Below are positions 47,101 to 55,443 of a stretch of 64,000 nt of DNA, piece by piece. Numbering within the stretch: the first letter of the stretch is position 1; every line of letters starts with the position of its first letter. The translations under genes and the position numbers were made by a program. Under the pieces are notes generated by a model. The model searched no databases and had not been told where the DNA came from. It was given only the letters and a program-made list of their open reading frames with translations. The DNA comes from Flavobacteriales bacterium (GTDB lineage: Bacteria > Bacteroidota > Bacteroidia > Flavobacteriales_F > PHOS-HE28), in assembly GCA_019912395.1 (NCBI GenBank), contig JAIOIH010000014.1, forward strand, positions 142,800 to 206,799, given 5' to 3'.

Positions 47101-50100
47101 TGGGTTTCAAAACACCGAACCCGGCCATCGACTTCGCCAACAGCCCCTTCCGTGTAGCCGATGAGAACATCGCTTGGCCACGGACCTCAACGCCCCGCAT
47201 GGCCGGCGTTTCCGCCTTCGGGGTCGGCGGCACCAATGCGCACGTGATCCTTGGCGAAGCACCGCTGACGGGGGAATCCAGCAACAGCCGCAAGAAGCAG
47301 TTGTTCCTGCTGAGTGCAAAGAGCAAGACCAGTTTGGATGCCATGACGGAGAACTTCCGTACGTGGCTGGAGGCACATCCCGATGCTTCGCTGGCGGATG
47401 CTTCCTTCACCCTGATGGAAGGACGTCGCTCCTTCAAGCACCGGCGCGTGATCGTTGGTGGCACACACCAGGAGGTGATCGATGTGATCGCCAACAAGGA
47501 CACGAACCTGATGGGTACGCGCGAGCTTCACGAAGCAGCTCCCGGCGTGGTCTTCATGTTCCCCGGCCAAGGCTCGCAGTATGTGGGCATGGGCCGCGAC
47601 CTGCATGCGAGCGAACCCGTTTTCGCCCAACACTTCGACCAGTGTTGCACGCTTTTCGAAAAAGCCCTGGGAACGGACCTGAAGGCGATCATCTTCCCGT
47701 CAGCCGGCGAGGAAGAGGAGGCCGCTGAATTGCTCAAGCAGACCGTACACACACAAGCAGCCCTCTTCTCGATCCAGTACAGCTTGGCCAAGCTTTGGAT
47801 GCACTGGGGCATTCAGCCGCAGGCAATGATGGGCCATAGCATCGGGGAGTTCGCAGCGGCCTGCTTGGCCGGTGTTTTCTCCCTGGAAGATGCGGTGACC
47901 TTGGTGGCCAACCGCGGCCGCATGATGCAGGACCTGCCTGCGGGCAGCATGCTCAGCGTACGTGCAGCAGAAGCGGACATCGCATCCCGGCTGCCCGAAG
48001 GTTGCAGCCTCGCCGCCAATAATGGCCCACAACTGTGTGTGGCCAGTGGACCGAAAGAGATCATCGCCAAGTTCCAAGCGGAATTGGAGAGCGAAGGGAT
48101 CAGTTGTAAACTGCTTGTGACGAGCCATGCGTTCCATAGCCCGATGATGGATCCCATGGTAGCGCCGTATGCGCGCATTGTGGAGCAAGTGGCCTTGAAC
48201 ACGCCGCGCATTCCCATTATCAGCACGGTAACGGCCGAGTGGCTGAAGGATGAGGAAGCCACCAGCGCCAAATACTGGAGCGATCATTTGCGGGCCACGG
48301 TCCGTTTTGCCCAAGCCGTGAAATTTGCTTGGGAGGACGCCGACCGTGTGATGCTGGAAGTGGGACCGCGCACCACAGCCACCACGCTTGCCCGCCAACA
48401 AAGCGCCGATCCGAAACGGCAAGTGGCCGTGTCGTCCATGGGTTCCTCTTCCGGCAATGGCGAGGAGCTTTCCGCCTTGCTGCGCGCCGTGGGCGGACTG
48501 TGGCAGAGCGGCGTAGAGCTGGACCGCAGCCAATTCTTCGAGCGGGAAGTGCGTCACCGCATTTCCTTGCCTACATACGCTTTTGAGCGTGTGCGCCATT
48601 GGGTGTACCCGGTCTCCATGGTAGCTGCCGGAGGCGAGGCAATCGCTAGCACCGCCATTGAAGCCCAGGTACCGGAAGGTGTGGATGCGAACCTCTCCCC
48701 GAAGGAGAACCTGATCGAGCAGATCAAGACCTTGTTGGAGGAAAGCTCCGGCCTGGAACTGGCGGATGCGGCTCCTGAGGATACCTTTCTGGAGATGGGC
48801 CTCGACTCGCTCTTCCTTACGCAAGTGGCCACTTCACTCAGCCGAAAGTTCGGTGTGAAGATCAGCTTCCGACAGCTGAACGAGGATCTCCCGAACTTGG
48901 ACAAACTGGCCGACCACCTGCTTCCCCACGTGAAGGAAGGTGGTGCCACGGCGCCAGCAAATGGCGCCACGACCGGTGCCACAGCCGCCACTCCCGTGAG
49001 TGCCCTGGAGGATGCACCAGAGCTGAAGAAGGTCTTCGGCGCACAAGCGCGGATCCAGAAGGAAAAGGTGGACGATTTCACACCAGAGCAACGCGCGTGG
49101 TACGACGATTTCCAGAAGCGCTACATCGCCAAGACCGCCAAGAGCAAGGCCTTCACGCAGGCCAACCGCGACAAGATGGCGGATCCGCGTGTGGTCACCG
49201 GCTTCAAGCCCCAGACCAAGGAACTGGTGTACCAAGTGGTGGTGGACCGCAGCGTAGGCTGCCACCTCTGGGACATCGATGGGAACGAGTACGTGGACAT
49301 CCTCAGCGGCTTCGGTTCCTCGATGTTCGGCTACATGCCCGACTTCATCAAGACGGCCTGCCATGAACAATTGGATACCGGCATCGAGATCGGCCCCATG
49401 CACCCATTGGCCGCGGATGTATCCAACCTGCTGTGCGAGCTCACCGGTGGAGAACGCGCTGCCGTTTGCAACACCGGAAGCGAAGCCGTACTGGGTGCCA
49501 TGCGCATGGCGCGTACCGTTACCGGACGCAACCTCATCATCGCTTTCAGTGGCAGCTACCACGGCATCAACGACGAAGTGATCATCCGTGGCAGCAAGAG
49601 CAAGAAAAGCTATCCCGGTGCACCCGGGATCATGCCGGAGGCCGTGGAGAACATGTTGATCCTCGACTACGGAACACCGGAGAGTTTGCAGATCATCAAG
49701 GAGCGTTGCCACGAAGCGGCGGCAGTGCTGGTGGAACCAGTACAGAGCCGACGCATGGAGTTCCGCCCGGTGGATTTCCTCCGGGAGGTGCGCGCCATCA
49801 CCAAGCAACATGGTGCCGCGTTGATCTTCGATGAAGTGATCACCGGCTTCCGCATGCACCAGAACGGAGCTCAGGGGCTGTTCGGCATCAAGGCGGACAT
49901 CGGCACCTACGGCAAGGTGATCGGTGGCGGCCTGCCCATCGGCGCCATGATCGGCAGTCGCCCCTGGATGGATGCCCTTGACGGTGGCCCTTGGCAGTTC
50001 GGTGATGACAGCGTGCCCGAGGCAGGCGTCACCTATTTCGCCGGCACCTTCGTGCGCCACCCGCTGACCATGGCAGCCGCTAAGGCCGCATTGGTACACA

Positions 50101-50615
50101 TGAAGGAGGAAGGCCCTGCTTTGCAAGAACGCCTGAACAGCCTTACCGGAAGGATGGTGGAGCGCGCGAACGAGCTATTCGACAAATACCTGCTCCCCTA
50201 CCGCTGGGTCACCTTCGGCAGTGCATTCAAGACCAAGTACGACGAGAGCATCGCCTACCCGGAATTCTTCTTCATGCTGATGCGCTTGAACGGTGTACAC
50301 GTACTGGACTTCCCGCACTTTCTCACCACGGCGCACACTGCGGCCGACGTGGAGTTCATTCTCGAGGCCTTGGAGAAGACCTGCAAGGAACTGCGTGCAT
50401 CGGGCTTCATGCCGGAACGCACCTATCCGATCGAGGTAGTGAACAGCACATTGAACGGCCACGCGCGGAGGACCAGCGAGCGCGTGATCGAAGCCAACGA
50501 ACCTCCAGTACCCAATGCGCGTATGGGCCGGACACCCAAGGGCGAACCCGGCTGGTTCATCCCGGACCGGAACAAACCCGGAAAATATATCATGCTGGTG
50601 ATCGACGAAATATAA
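44130..50615 (+). CDS. hybrid NRPS-PKS: A-PCP-KS-AT-ACP-aminotransferase
   Basis: 2161 residues. Domains: adenylation (about 1-510; YVLFTSGSTGRPKG from 154, NQYGPTEG, GKIDRKALP), PCP (Ser553 in LGGNSL), ketosynthase (about 614-1040; Cys785 in TACSTS, His921 in VETHGTAT, His965 in SNLGHL), acyltransferase (about 1140-1430; Ser1237 in GHSIGEF, HAFHS near 1333, which favours malonyl-CoA), ACP (Ser1560 in GLDSL), and a class III PLP aminotransferase (about 1650-2090; Lys1929 in TYGKVIGGG). No ketoreductase, dehydratase or N-terminal C domain. It should load an amino or other acid, extend it by two carbons and aminate the beta-keto group, as in iturin/mycosubtilin and microcystin assembly lines. 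The C-terminal PGWFIPDRNKPGKYIM segment normally links such aminotransferases to a C domain, which here opens the next gene. TAATG overlap. Confidence 0.95.
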   Translation: MSIKNGIPPGSIITFFEDTAAAQPDTTALVGEGFTLTYKELAERAGRMAAVLQSQGIALGSNVGLCLERSPELILSVLGILRSGAAYVPIDPSYPADRIALMLEDAHPPVVITDRAHAQLFPGSAKLLLIDDVDLSEGPVLGEKCPAGPADLCYVLFTSGSTGRPKGVAMHHAPLINLIQWQLRTSVLKKGAATLQFAPISFDVSFQEIFTTFAQGGTLVMITDEDRLNSTQLLRKIITQGINRIIVPFVALQYLAEAAQRTGEVPSSLREVFTSGEQLKITPAVINLFNQLPGCRFCNQYGPTEGHVVSELELKGDPGLWPPLPTIGKAIDHVKLLVLDDRMKPVEKGTEGELYLGGACVATGYIGRDDLTKERFLIDPFDPGGRLYRTGDRAVEMPDGNIDYKGRIDGQVKVRGYRIELGEVEVALEKHAHIEQAVATVREDTPGLKRLVGYYVASKPISTNELRTHLAALLPDYMVPSAFVAVKEMPRSPSGKIDRKALPAPDLKRPDLDVPYVRPTSPVQEALASVWTGLLGIDKVGIDDNFFDLGGNSLLSIQCVAQLESHGLALPIVKLYQHPTIRACAEYLEGGSGGMSPGEMAQARLSLKTSKERPEIAIIGMSGRFPGAENTEQLWRNLIEKKNSVSTWKLDELDPSIPEEVKNDPDYVPARGVINDADKFDAGFFGINPRVAALMDPQQRVFMETAWAALEDAAYDPAQFNGLIGVYAGMGNNTYFTRNVIGHPELVEQVGDFQVMTGNEKDYIATRLAFEFDLRGPALSVHTACSTSLVAIAQAAKSLRDGECDMALAGGIAITVPIYSGIMYNDGGMYSPDGSTRTFDAEGKGTSFSDGVGIIVLKRLDEAIRDRDHIYATVKGSALNNDGSDKASFTAPSVRGQAEVIAMAQADAGVSPEEISYVETHGTATPLGDPIEVEALTLAFRGTDHEKGTPAKTCAIGSIKSNLGHLTAAAGAAGVIKTALALKEGVIPSNVGFKTPNPAIDFANSPFRVADENIAWPRTSTPRMAGVSAFGVGGTNAHVILGEAPLTGESSNSRKKQLFLLSAKSKTSLDAMTENFRTWLEAHPDASLADASFTLMEGRRSFKHRRVIVGGTHQEVIDVIANKDTNLMGTRELHEAAPGVVFMFPGQGSQYVGMGRDLHASEPVFAQHFDQCCTLFEKALGTDLKAIIFPSAGEEEEAAELLKQTVHTQAALFSIQYSLAKLWMHWGIQPQAMMGHSIGEFAAACLAGVFSLEDAVTLVANRGRMMQDLPAGSMLSVRAAEADIASRLPEGCSLAANNGPQLCVASGPKEIIAKFQAELESEGISCKLLVTSHAFHSPMMDPMVAPYARIVEQVALNTPRIPIISTVTAEWLKDEEATSAKYWSDHLRATVRFAQAVKFAWEDADRVMLEVGPRTTATTLARQQSADPKRQVAVSSMGSSSGNGEELSALLRAVGGLWQSGVELDRSQFFEREVRHRISLPTYAFERVRHWVYPVSMVAAGGEAIASTAIEAQVPEGVDANLSPKENLIEQIKTLLEESSGLELADAAPEDTFLEMGLDSLFLTQVATSLSRKFGVKISFRQLNEDLPNLDKLADHLLPHVKEGGATAPANGATTGATAATPVSALEDAPELKKVFGAQARIQKEKVDDFTPEQRAWYDDFQKRYIAKTAKSKAFTQANRDKMADPRVVTGFKPQTKELVYQVVVDRSVGCHLWDIDGNEYVDILSGFGSSMFGYMPDFIKTACHEQLDTGIEIGPMHPLAADVSNLLCELTGGERAAVCNTGSEAVLGAMRMARTVTGRNLIIAFSGSYHGINDEVIIRGSKSKKSYPGAPGIMPEAVENMLILDYGTPESLQIIKERCHEAAAVLVEPVQSRRMEFRPVDFLREVRAITKQHGAALIFDEVITGFRMHQNGAQGLFGIKADIGTYGKVIGGGLPIGAMIGSRPWMDALDGGPWQFGDDSVPEAGVTYFAGTFVRHPLTMAAAKAALVHMKEEGPALQERLNSLTGRMVERANELFDKYLLPYRWVTFGSAFKTKYDESIAYPEFFFMLMRLNGVHVLDFPHFLTTAHTAADVEFILEALEKTCKELRASGFMPERTYPIEVVNSTLNGHARRTSERVIEANEPPVPNARMGRTPKGEPGWFIPDRNKPGKYIMLVIDEI

Positions 50616-53600
50616 TGTTGGATACGGAACTACTGATAAGTTCACCGAGCCTGATGGAGGAGTTTATTCCAAGAACACGGCAGGTTGAAGTGGAGTTCGA
50701 CCCATTTGCCGGACCACCGATCCAGCGCACCGTACCCACCACGGAATCGCAACGGGAGGTGATCGCCGCTTCCGAAATGGGGGCAGCGGCGAACTGTGCC
50801 TACGTGGAAAGTGTCTCGCTGGTGCTTGATGGGAAATTGGACCGCGGCGCATTGACCAGAGCACTCCAAGCACTCGTCCAAAGACATGAAAGCCTCCGCA
50901 GCGTGATCAGCGCGAGCGGAACGCGCATGGTCGTGTTCGAGCGTTCCGAGCTTGATATTCCGTATTCCGACCTCTCCACGCTTGACGCTGATGCGCGTAC
51001 CATCGAGCTGGAAGCCATTGCTGAACAGGACATGACACGTCCGTTCGACCTGGTCCACGGCCCCTTGTTCCGTGTGGTTTTGATCCGGACGGGGGATGAG
51101 GAACATGTGCTGCGCATGAGCGGGCACCATGCGGTACTTGATGGCTGGAGCCTGGGCATCCTGATGGCCGAGGCGAGTGAGCTGTACAATGCGCATTTGG
51201 CCGGAACCGCTCCCCAATTACCTCCTGCGGTCCCTTTCAGCTCATATGTGCTGGCTTCCACTGATTTTGCCAAAAGTGCAGACCAGACCACCGTCGAGAA
51301 GTATTGGACGGAACTGTACAAAGGAGCCATTCCAAGGTTGGACCTGCCGGTGGATCACCAAAGACCAAGACAAAAAACCTTCAATGGCCACCGCTTGGAC
51401 CTGCAACTGGCTCCCGACCTGGTCCTTGGACTGAAGTCGGTGGCCACGCGGAACGGTGCCAGCTTCGTCACTACCCTGCTCACCGCCTTCGAGGTGTTCC
51501 TCCACAAGTTGACGGGGGAGAGCGATATCGTGACCGGGTTGCCCGCAGCCGGGCAAAGCGACCTGGACATGAAGCATCTCGTGGGGCATTGCGTAAACCT
51601 TCTCGCACTGCGCAGTTTTGTGGACGACGACACCTCGTTCGATGCCCATTTGAAGCAGCGCCGCACGGCAGTGCTCGATGCCCTCGACCATCAGAAATAC
51701 ACGTTCGGCACACTGTTGCAGAAGCTGAAGGTGCCGCGTGAACCCGGCCGGATCCCGCTGGTACCCGTGGTGTTCAACATCGACATGGACATGGACGACG
51801 GGGTGGCCTTTACGGGCCTGACCCACCGCTTCGTGAGCAATCCCCGGCACTTCGAGAATTTCGAGCTCTTTCTGAACGCCACTGGTCAGAAAGACCGTCT
51901 GGTGCTGGAATGGAGCTATAACACTGACCTTTTCGACGAAGCGACCGTGCATGGGTGGATGGCCCAGTTCAGCGAATTGATCGGTCGTATCAATCGCCAC
52001 GCCGCATTGCCGATCGGTACGCTGATCGGGGAGGACAACATCGGGGAAGAAGCCGCGATGCCCCTGTCCGCTTGGCATGGAACGCGAACGGACATTCCCC
52101 GAGACTGCGGCATGGCCACCTTGTTCGAAGAAATAGTGGCCGCGCACGGGAAGAACGTTGCTCTGGTTGCGGCGGAAGGTGACCTCACCTATGCACAGCT
52201 TCACACGCGAGTTCTCTCGATCGCAAGCGTGTTGCAGGAGCTCGGCGTAAAACCCGGGAATCCGGTCGGCATCTGCACGGACCGTTGCACCGACATGGTG
52301 GCCGCCATGCTGGCGATCCTGCGGTGCGGTGCGGCGTTCGTACCCATCGACCCCAGCTATCCGACGGAGCGGCTGGACTACATGATCCGTGACACCGAGG
52401 TGGAAGTGCTTTTAACCCAGCGGCATTTGAAGGACGCTTTGCCCAAGCATTCGGCCCGGACCATCCTCTTGGAGGACACACGGAACGCTCCCGCATCGAC
52501 CAGTCCACCGCTCGGTGGGCCTGGATCACCCGCCTACATCATGTACACGTCGGGTTCCACCGGTGAACCCAAGGGCGTGGTGGTACCGCATCGCGCAGTG
52601 ATCCGGTTGGTGCGTGCCCAGAACTTCCTGCCTTTCGGGCCCGGACTCACCTTCCTTCAACTCTCGAACATTTCATTCGACGCTTCGACATTGGAGCTCT
52701 GGGGTGCGCTGCTGAACGGGGCGCGACTGGTGCTTCAACCCCAGCAGAAGCCAACCCTACAGGAGATCATCGGCGCCATTCACGAGTACAAGGTCACCAC
52801 CGTATGGCTCACGGCCGGCCTTTTCAATTTGTTGGTGGATGAGCATGTGGAGGGCCTCCGTGGCCTCAAGCACATCCTTACCGGCGGCGACGTGTTGAGC
52901 GTGCCGCATGTGAAACGCGCCCTACGCGTGGTGGGACCCGGTATCCTCATCAACGGGTATGGCCCTACGGAGAACACTACGTTCACCTGTTGCCATGCGA
53001 TCGACGACGAACAAGCGATCAAGGCAAGGGTACCCATCGGTCGCCCCGTCAACAATACCACCGTCCACATTCTTGACGAGGCCATGCGCCCCGTAAGGAC
53101 CGGCGAAAAAGGTGAGCTCTATGCCGGAGGCGAGGGTGTGGCGCTCGGTTATTGGCACCGGCCGGAGCTAACGGCTGAACGATTCGTGGACGACCCCTTT
53201 AGCGGGGCGCCGGGTGCGAAACTTTACCGCACCGGGGACCTGGTCAGATGGCTACCGGACGGCTCCATCGACTTTATCGGCCGCGCCGATGGGCAGGTGA
53301 AGGTCCGCGGCTTCCGTGTGGAACTGGGAGAGATCGAAAGTGTGATCGGCGACCTTCCCGAAGTGAAGGACAGGGCCGTCATCGTGCGCAACGACTTGCC
53401 CGGCGAAAAGCAACTGGTAGCGTATATCGTGCCCAATGATCGCTCGGGATCAACGGAGGGTGTGGCTGCGCAAGAAGCCTTGATCAGCATGGTGCGCGAA
53501 CATTTGCGCAACACCCTGCCTGGGCACATGATACCCACAGCGTTCGTGCTGCTTGCGGAACTGCCGCTCACGGCGAACGGGAAAGTGGACAAGCGTGCGT

Positions 53601-54619
53601 TACCCTTGCCCGAACTGCGGTCTCAAACACTGGCGGTGAAGCACGTGGCCCCGCGCAACCCGAAGGAGGAATTCCTGGCATCGCTCTGGTCAGAGCTCTT
53701 GGCCACACCGAACATCGGCATTCACGACAATTTCTTCGACCTCGGTGGCCACTCGCTCATTGGCATCCAACTGTTGGCGCGGGTGAATGAGCATTTCAGA
53801 AAGAGCCTGTCGTTGAACACCTTGTTCCAAGCACCGACCATCGCGGAATACGCGATACTGCTGGAAAGTGACACCAACGTCAGTAGCCTGAAAAACCTCG
53901 CCCTCCTGCAACCCGAAGGCGACCGCATCCCGTTCTTCTGCGTGCATGGCGACGAGGTCAACCATCACTTCACTCGCTACCTCGGCAAGGACCAGCCGTA
54001 CTATGCGTTCTTCCATCAAGGAGAAGATGGAGCCGCGTTTGAGCACCGTACGGTGGAGGAGATCGCAGCACACTACGTAAAGGAGTTGTTGTCCGTTCGT
54101 CCGAACGGTCCATATCTCCTCGGCGGATATTCCTTCGGAGGCATCGTCGCGTACGAAATGGCACGCAAGCTCAGTGCATCCGGTCATGAGGTGCCGCTGT
54201 TGGCAATGTTCGACATGCACGCACCGGAACAGTTCATTGAGTCCATGATCAAGGAGCAGAAGTTCCATGAGCCGCTGAAACGCACAGTGATGCGCTGGCT
54301 GACGGACCGCGAGCTGCGCAAGGGCAATATCCGATCCCACAAACTGCGCCACTTTCACATCATCGATAATTACCACAAGGCCATCGTAGCCTATCGGCCC
54401 GGGCCTTACAACGGTCCTGTCACCGTGTACAAGGCCGACAAGTCCGAAGGGACCGATGACATGGGCTGGGCCCAGCTGGTTACCGGCCCCTTGGAATCGA
54501 TCGTTCTGCCCGGCGACCACTATAGCCTGATCAAGGACCCTCAGGTAGTCCGCTTGGTCAAGGAGTTGTCGGCAAGTATCGACCGGGCCGTGAGCAAGCA
54601 TGCCGTGGAGGCTGTCTGA
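50615..54619 (+). CDS. NRPS: C-A-PCP-thioesterase
   Basis: 1334 residues. Condensation domain (about 38-470) with HHAVLDG (His171, His172, Asp176); its opening PTTESQREVIAASEMG resembles C domains that follow PKS/aminotransferase modules. Adenylation (about 500-1000) with YIMYTSGSTGEPKG and NGYGPTEN. PCP with Ser1047 in LGGHSL. Type I thioesterase (about 1090-1330) with Ser1173 in GYSFGG and His1302 in GDHYS. By-eye alignment to the GrsA pocket gives D-A-L-W-L-G-G-T-F-K, close to known valine codes. It should join the beta-amino acyl chain from the first protein to its own amino acid and release the product by hydrolysis or cyclisation. It starts within the upstream stop (TAATG) and ends 2 nt before the PPTase gene. 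Confidence 0.95.
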   Translation: MLDTELLISSPSLMEEFIPRTRQVEVEFDPFAGPPIQRTVPTTESQREVIAASEMGAAANCAYVESVSLVLDGKLDRGALTRALQALVQRHESLRSVISASGTRMVVFERSELDIPYSDLSTLDADARTIELEAIAEQDMTRPFDLVHGPLFRVVLIRTGDEEHVLRMSGHHAVLDGWSLGILMAEASELYNAHLAGTAPQLPPAVPFSSYVLASTDFAKSADQTTVEKYWTELYKGAIPRLDLPVDHQRPRQKTFNGHRLDLQLAPDLVLGLKSVATRNGASFVTTLLTAFEVFLHKLTGESDIVTGLPAAGQSDLDMKHLVGHCVNLLALRSFVDDDTSFDAHLKQRRTAVLDALDHQKYTFGTLLQKLKVPREPGRIPLVPVVFNIDMDMDDGVAFTGLTHRFVSNPRHFENFELFLNATGQKDRLVLEWSYNTDLFDEATVHGWMAQFSELIGRINRHAALPIGTLIGEDNIGEEAAMPLSAWHGTRTDIPRDCGMATLFEEIVAAHGKNVALVAAEGDLTYAQLHTRVLSIASVLQELGVKPGNPVGICTDRCTDMVAAMLAILRCGAAFVPIDPSYPTERLDYMIRDTEVEVLLTQRHLKDALPKHSARTILLEDTRNAPASTSPPLGGPGSPAYIMYTSGSTGEPKGVVVPHRAVIRLVRAQNFLPFGPGLTFLQLSNISFDASTLELWGALLNGARLVLQPQQKPTLQEIIGAIHEYKVTTVWLTAGLFNLLVDEHVEGLRGLKHILTGGDVLSVPHVKRALRVVGPGILINGYGPTENTTFTCCHAIDDEQAIKARVPIGRPVNNTTVHILDEAMRPVRTGEKGELYAGGEGVALGYWHRPELTAERFVDDPFSGAPGAKLYRTGDLVRWLPDGSIDFIGRADGQVKVRGFRVELGEIESVIGDLPEVKDRAVIVRNDLPGEKQLVAYIVPNDRSGSTEGVAAQEALISMVREHLRNTLPGHMIPTAFVLLAELPLTANGKVDKRALPLPELRSQTLAVKHVAPRNPKEEFLASLWSELLATPNIGIHDNFFDLGGHSLIGIQLLARVNEHFRKSLSLNTLFQAPTIAEYAILLESDTNVSSLKNLALLQPEGDRIPFFCVHGDEVNHHFTRYLGKDQPYYAFFHQGEDGAAFEHRTVEEIAAHYVKELLSVRPNGPYLLGGYSFGGIVAYEMARKLSASGHEVPLLAMFDMHAPEQFIESMIKEQKFHEPLKRTVMRWLTDRELRKGNIRSHKLRHFHIIDNYHKAIVAYRPGPYNGPVTVYKADKSEGTDDMGWAQLVTGPLESIVLPGDHYSLIKDPQVVRLVKELSASIDRAVSKHAVEAV

Positions 54620-54621
54620 AC

Positions 54622-55368
54622 ATGAACGCCGGTCGATCATTGATCGTGCATTGTATCGGGCCGGACCCGGTCCGACCCGGACCCACACTGACCGGTTCCT
54701 TGTCGATAGCTGAACCACAGGCTTGGTTCGCCACTTTATCTTCCATCAGGGGCCGCTTGGACCGGTACCGTGCGTTGCTCGATCCAGAGGAGCTTGCACG
54801 AGCAGGCCGGTTCCGCCTTGCCACGGACCGGGAACGATACATCCTGGGACACGGCTTGTTGCGCGTGCTCCTCGGGCATCAGATCAGTTGCTCCCCGGGG
54901 GAACTGGTACTTGGTCGTGGCGAATTCGGGAAGCCCTTCATCGAGGGCCATCCGGTCCATTTCAACCTGAGCGATACAAAGGATGCCGTGCTGGTTGCCA
55001 TTTCCCCATACCCGATCGGTGCCGATGTGGAGACGATGAACCGGAACACGGACCATGAGCGCGTGGCCGGGCACTACTTCACGCCGCAGGAAGTGGAAAG
55101 CATCTCGGAAGCTGCGGACGGCAAGCGCCGTTTCCTGGAGCTGTGGACGCGCAAGGAGGCTGTATTGAAAGCCTGCGGCGTGGGCCTGATGGACGACCTG
55201 CACAGCTTGAACGTGGGAGGGACATTCAACAAGATGATGATCTCACACCCGGATTTCGTTCGGCTGGCCGGCATGGAATACCATGTGCGGACGGCATCCG
55301 TGGGGCCGGACCATCTGGTGAGCTTGGCTGCGGAAGTGCCATTCGATGTCCAGTGGATCGAAGCATAG
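54622..55368 (+). CDS. Sfp-type 4'-phosphopantetheinyl transferase
   Basis: 248 residues. Motifs of the Sfp/AcpT family: LATDRERYILGHGLLRVLL, FNLSDTKDAVLVAIS, the Mg-binding IGADVETM and FLELWTRKEAVLKACG. It transfers phosphopantetheine from CoA to the serines of carrier domains, here the PCPs at Ser553 and Ser1047 and the ACP at Ser1560 of the neighbours. The 2-nt gap to the NRPS gene puts it in the same operon, so the cluster carries its own activating enzyme. The N-terminus is proline-rich (GPDPVRPGPTLTG), somewhat unusual. Confidence 0.93.
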   Translation: MNAGRSLIVHCIGPDPVRPGPTLTGSLSIAEPQAWFATLSSIRGRLDRYRALLDPEELARAGRFRLATDRERYILGHGLLRVLLGHQISCSPGELVLGRGEFGKPFIEGHPVHFNLSDTKDAVLVAISPYPIGADVETMNRNTDHERVAGHYFTPQEVESISEAADGKRRFLELWTRKEAVLKACGVGLMDDLHSLNVGGTFNKMMISHPDFVRLAGMEYHVRTASVGPDHLVSLAAEVPFDVQWIEA

Positions 55369-55443
55369 TGTGCCAACCGAAGTGTGCATCCAACGTGGGT
55401 TCGATGGATCGAACACAGGGTTGACGGCTTGGTGCCAGCGTCA

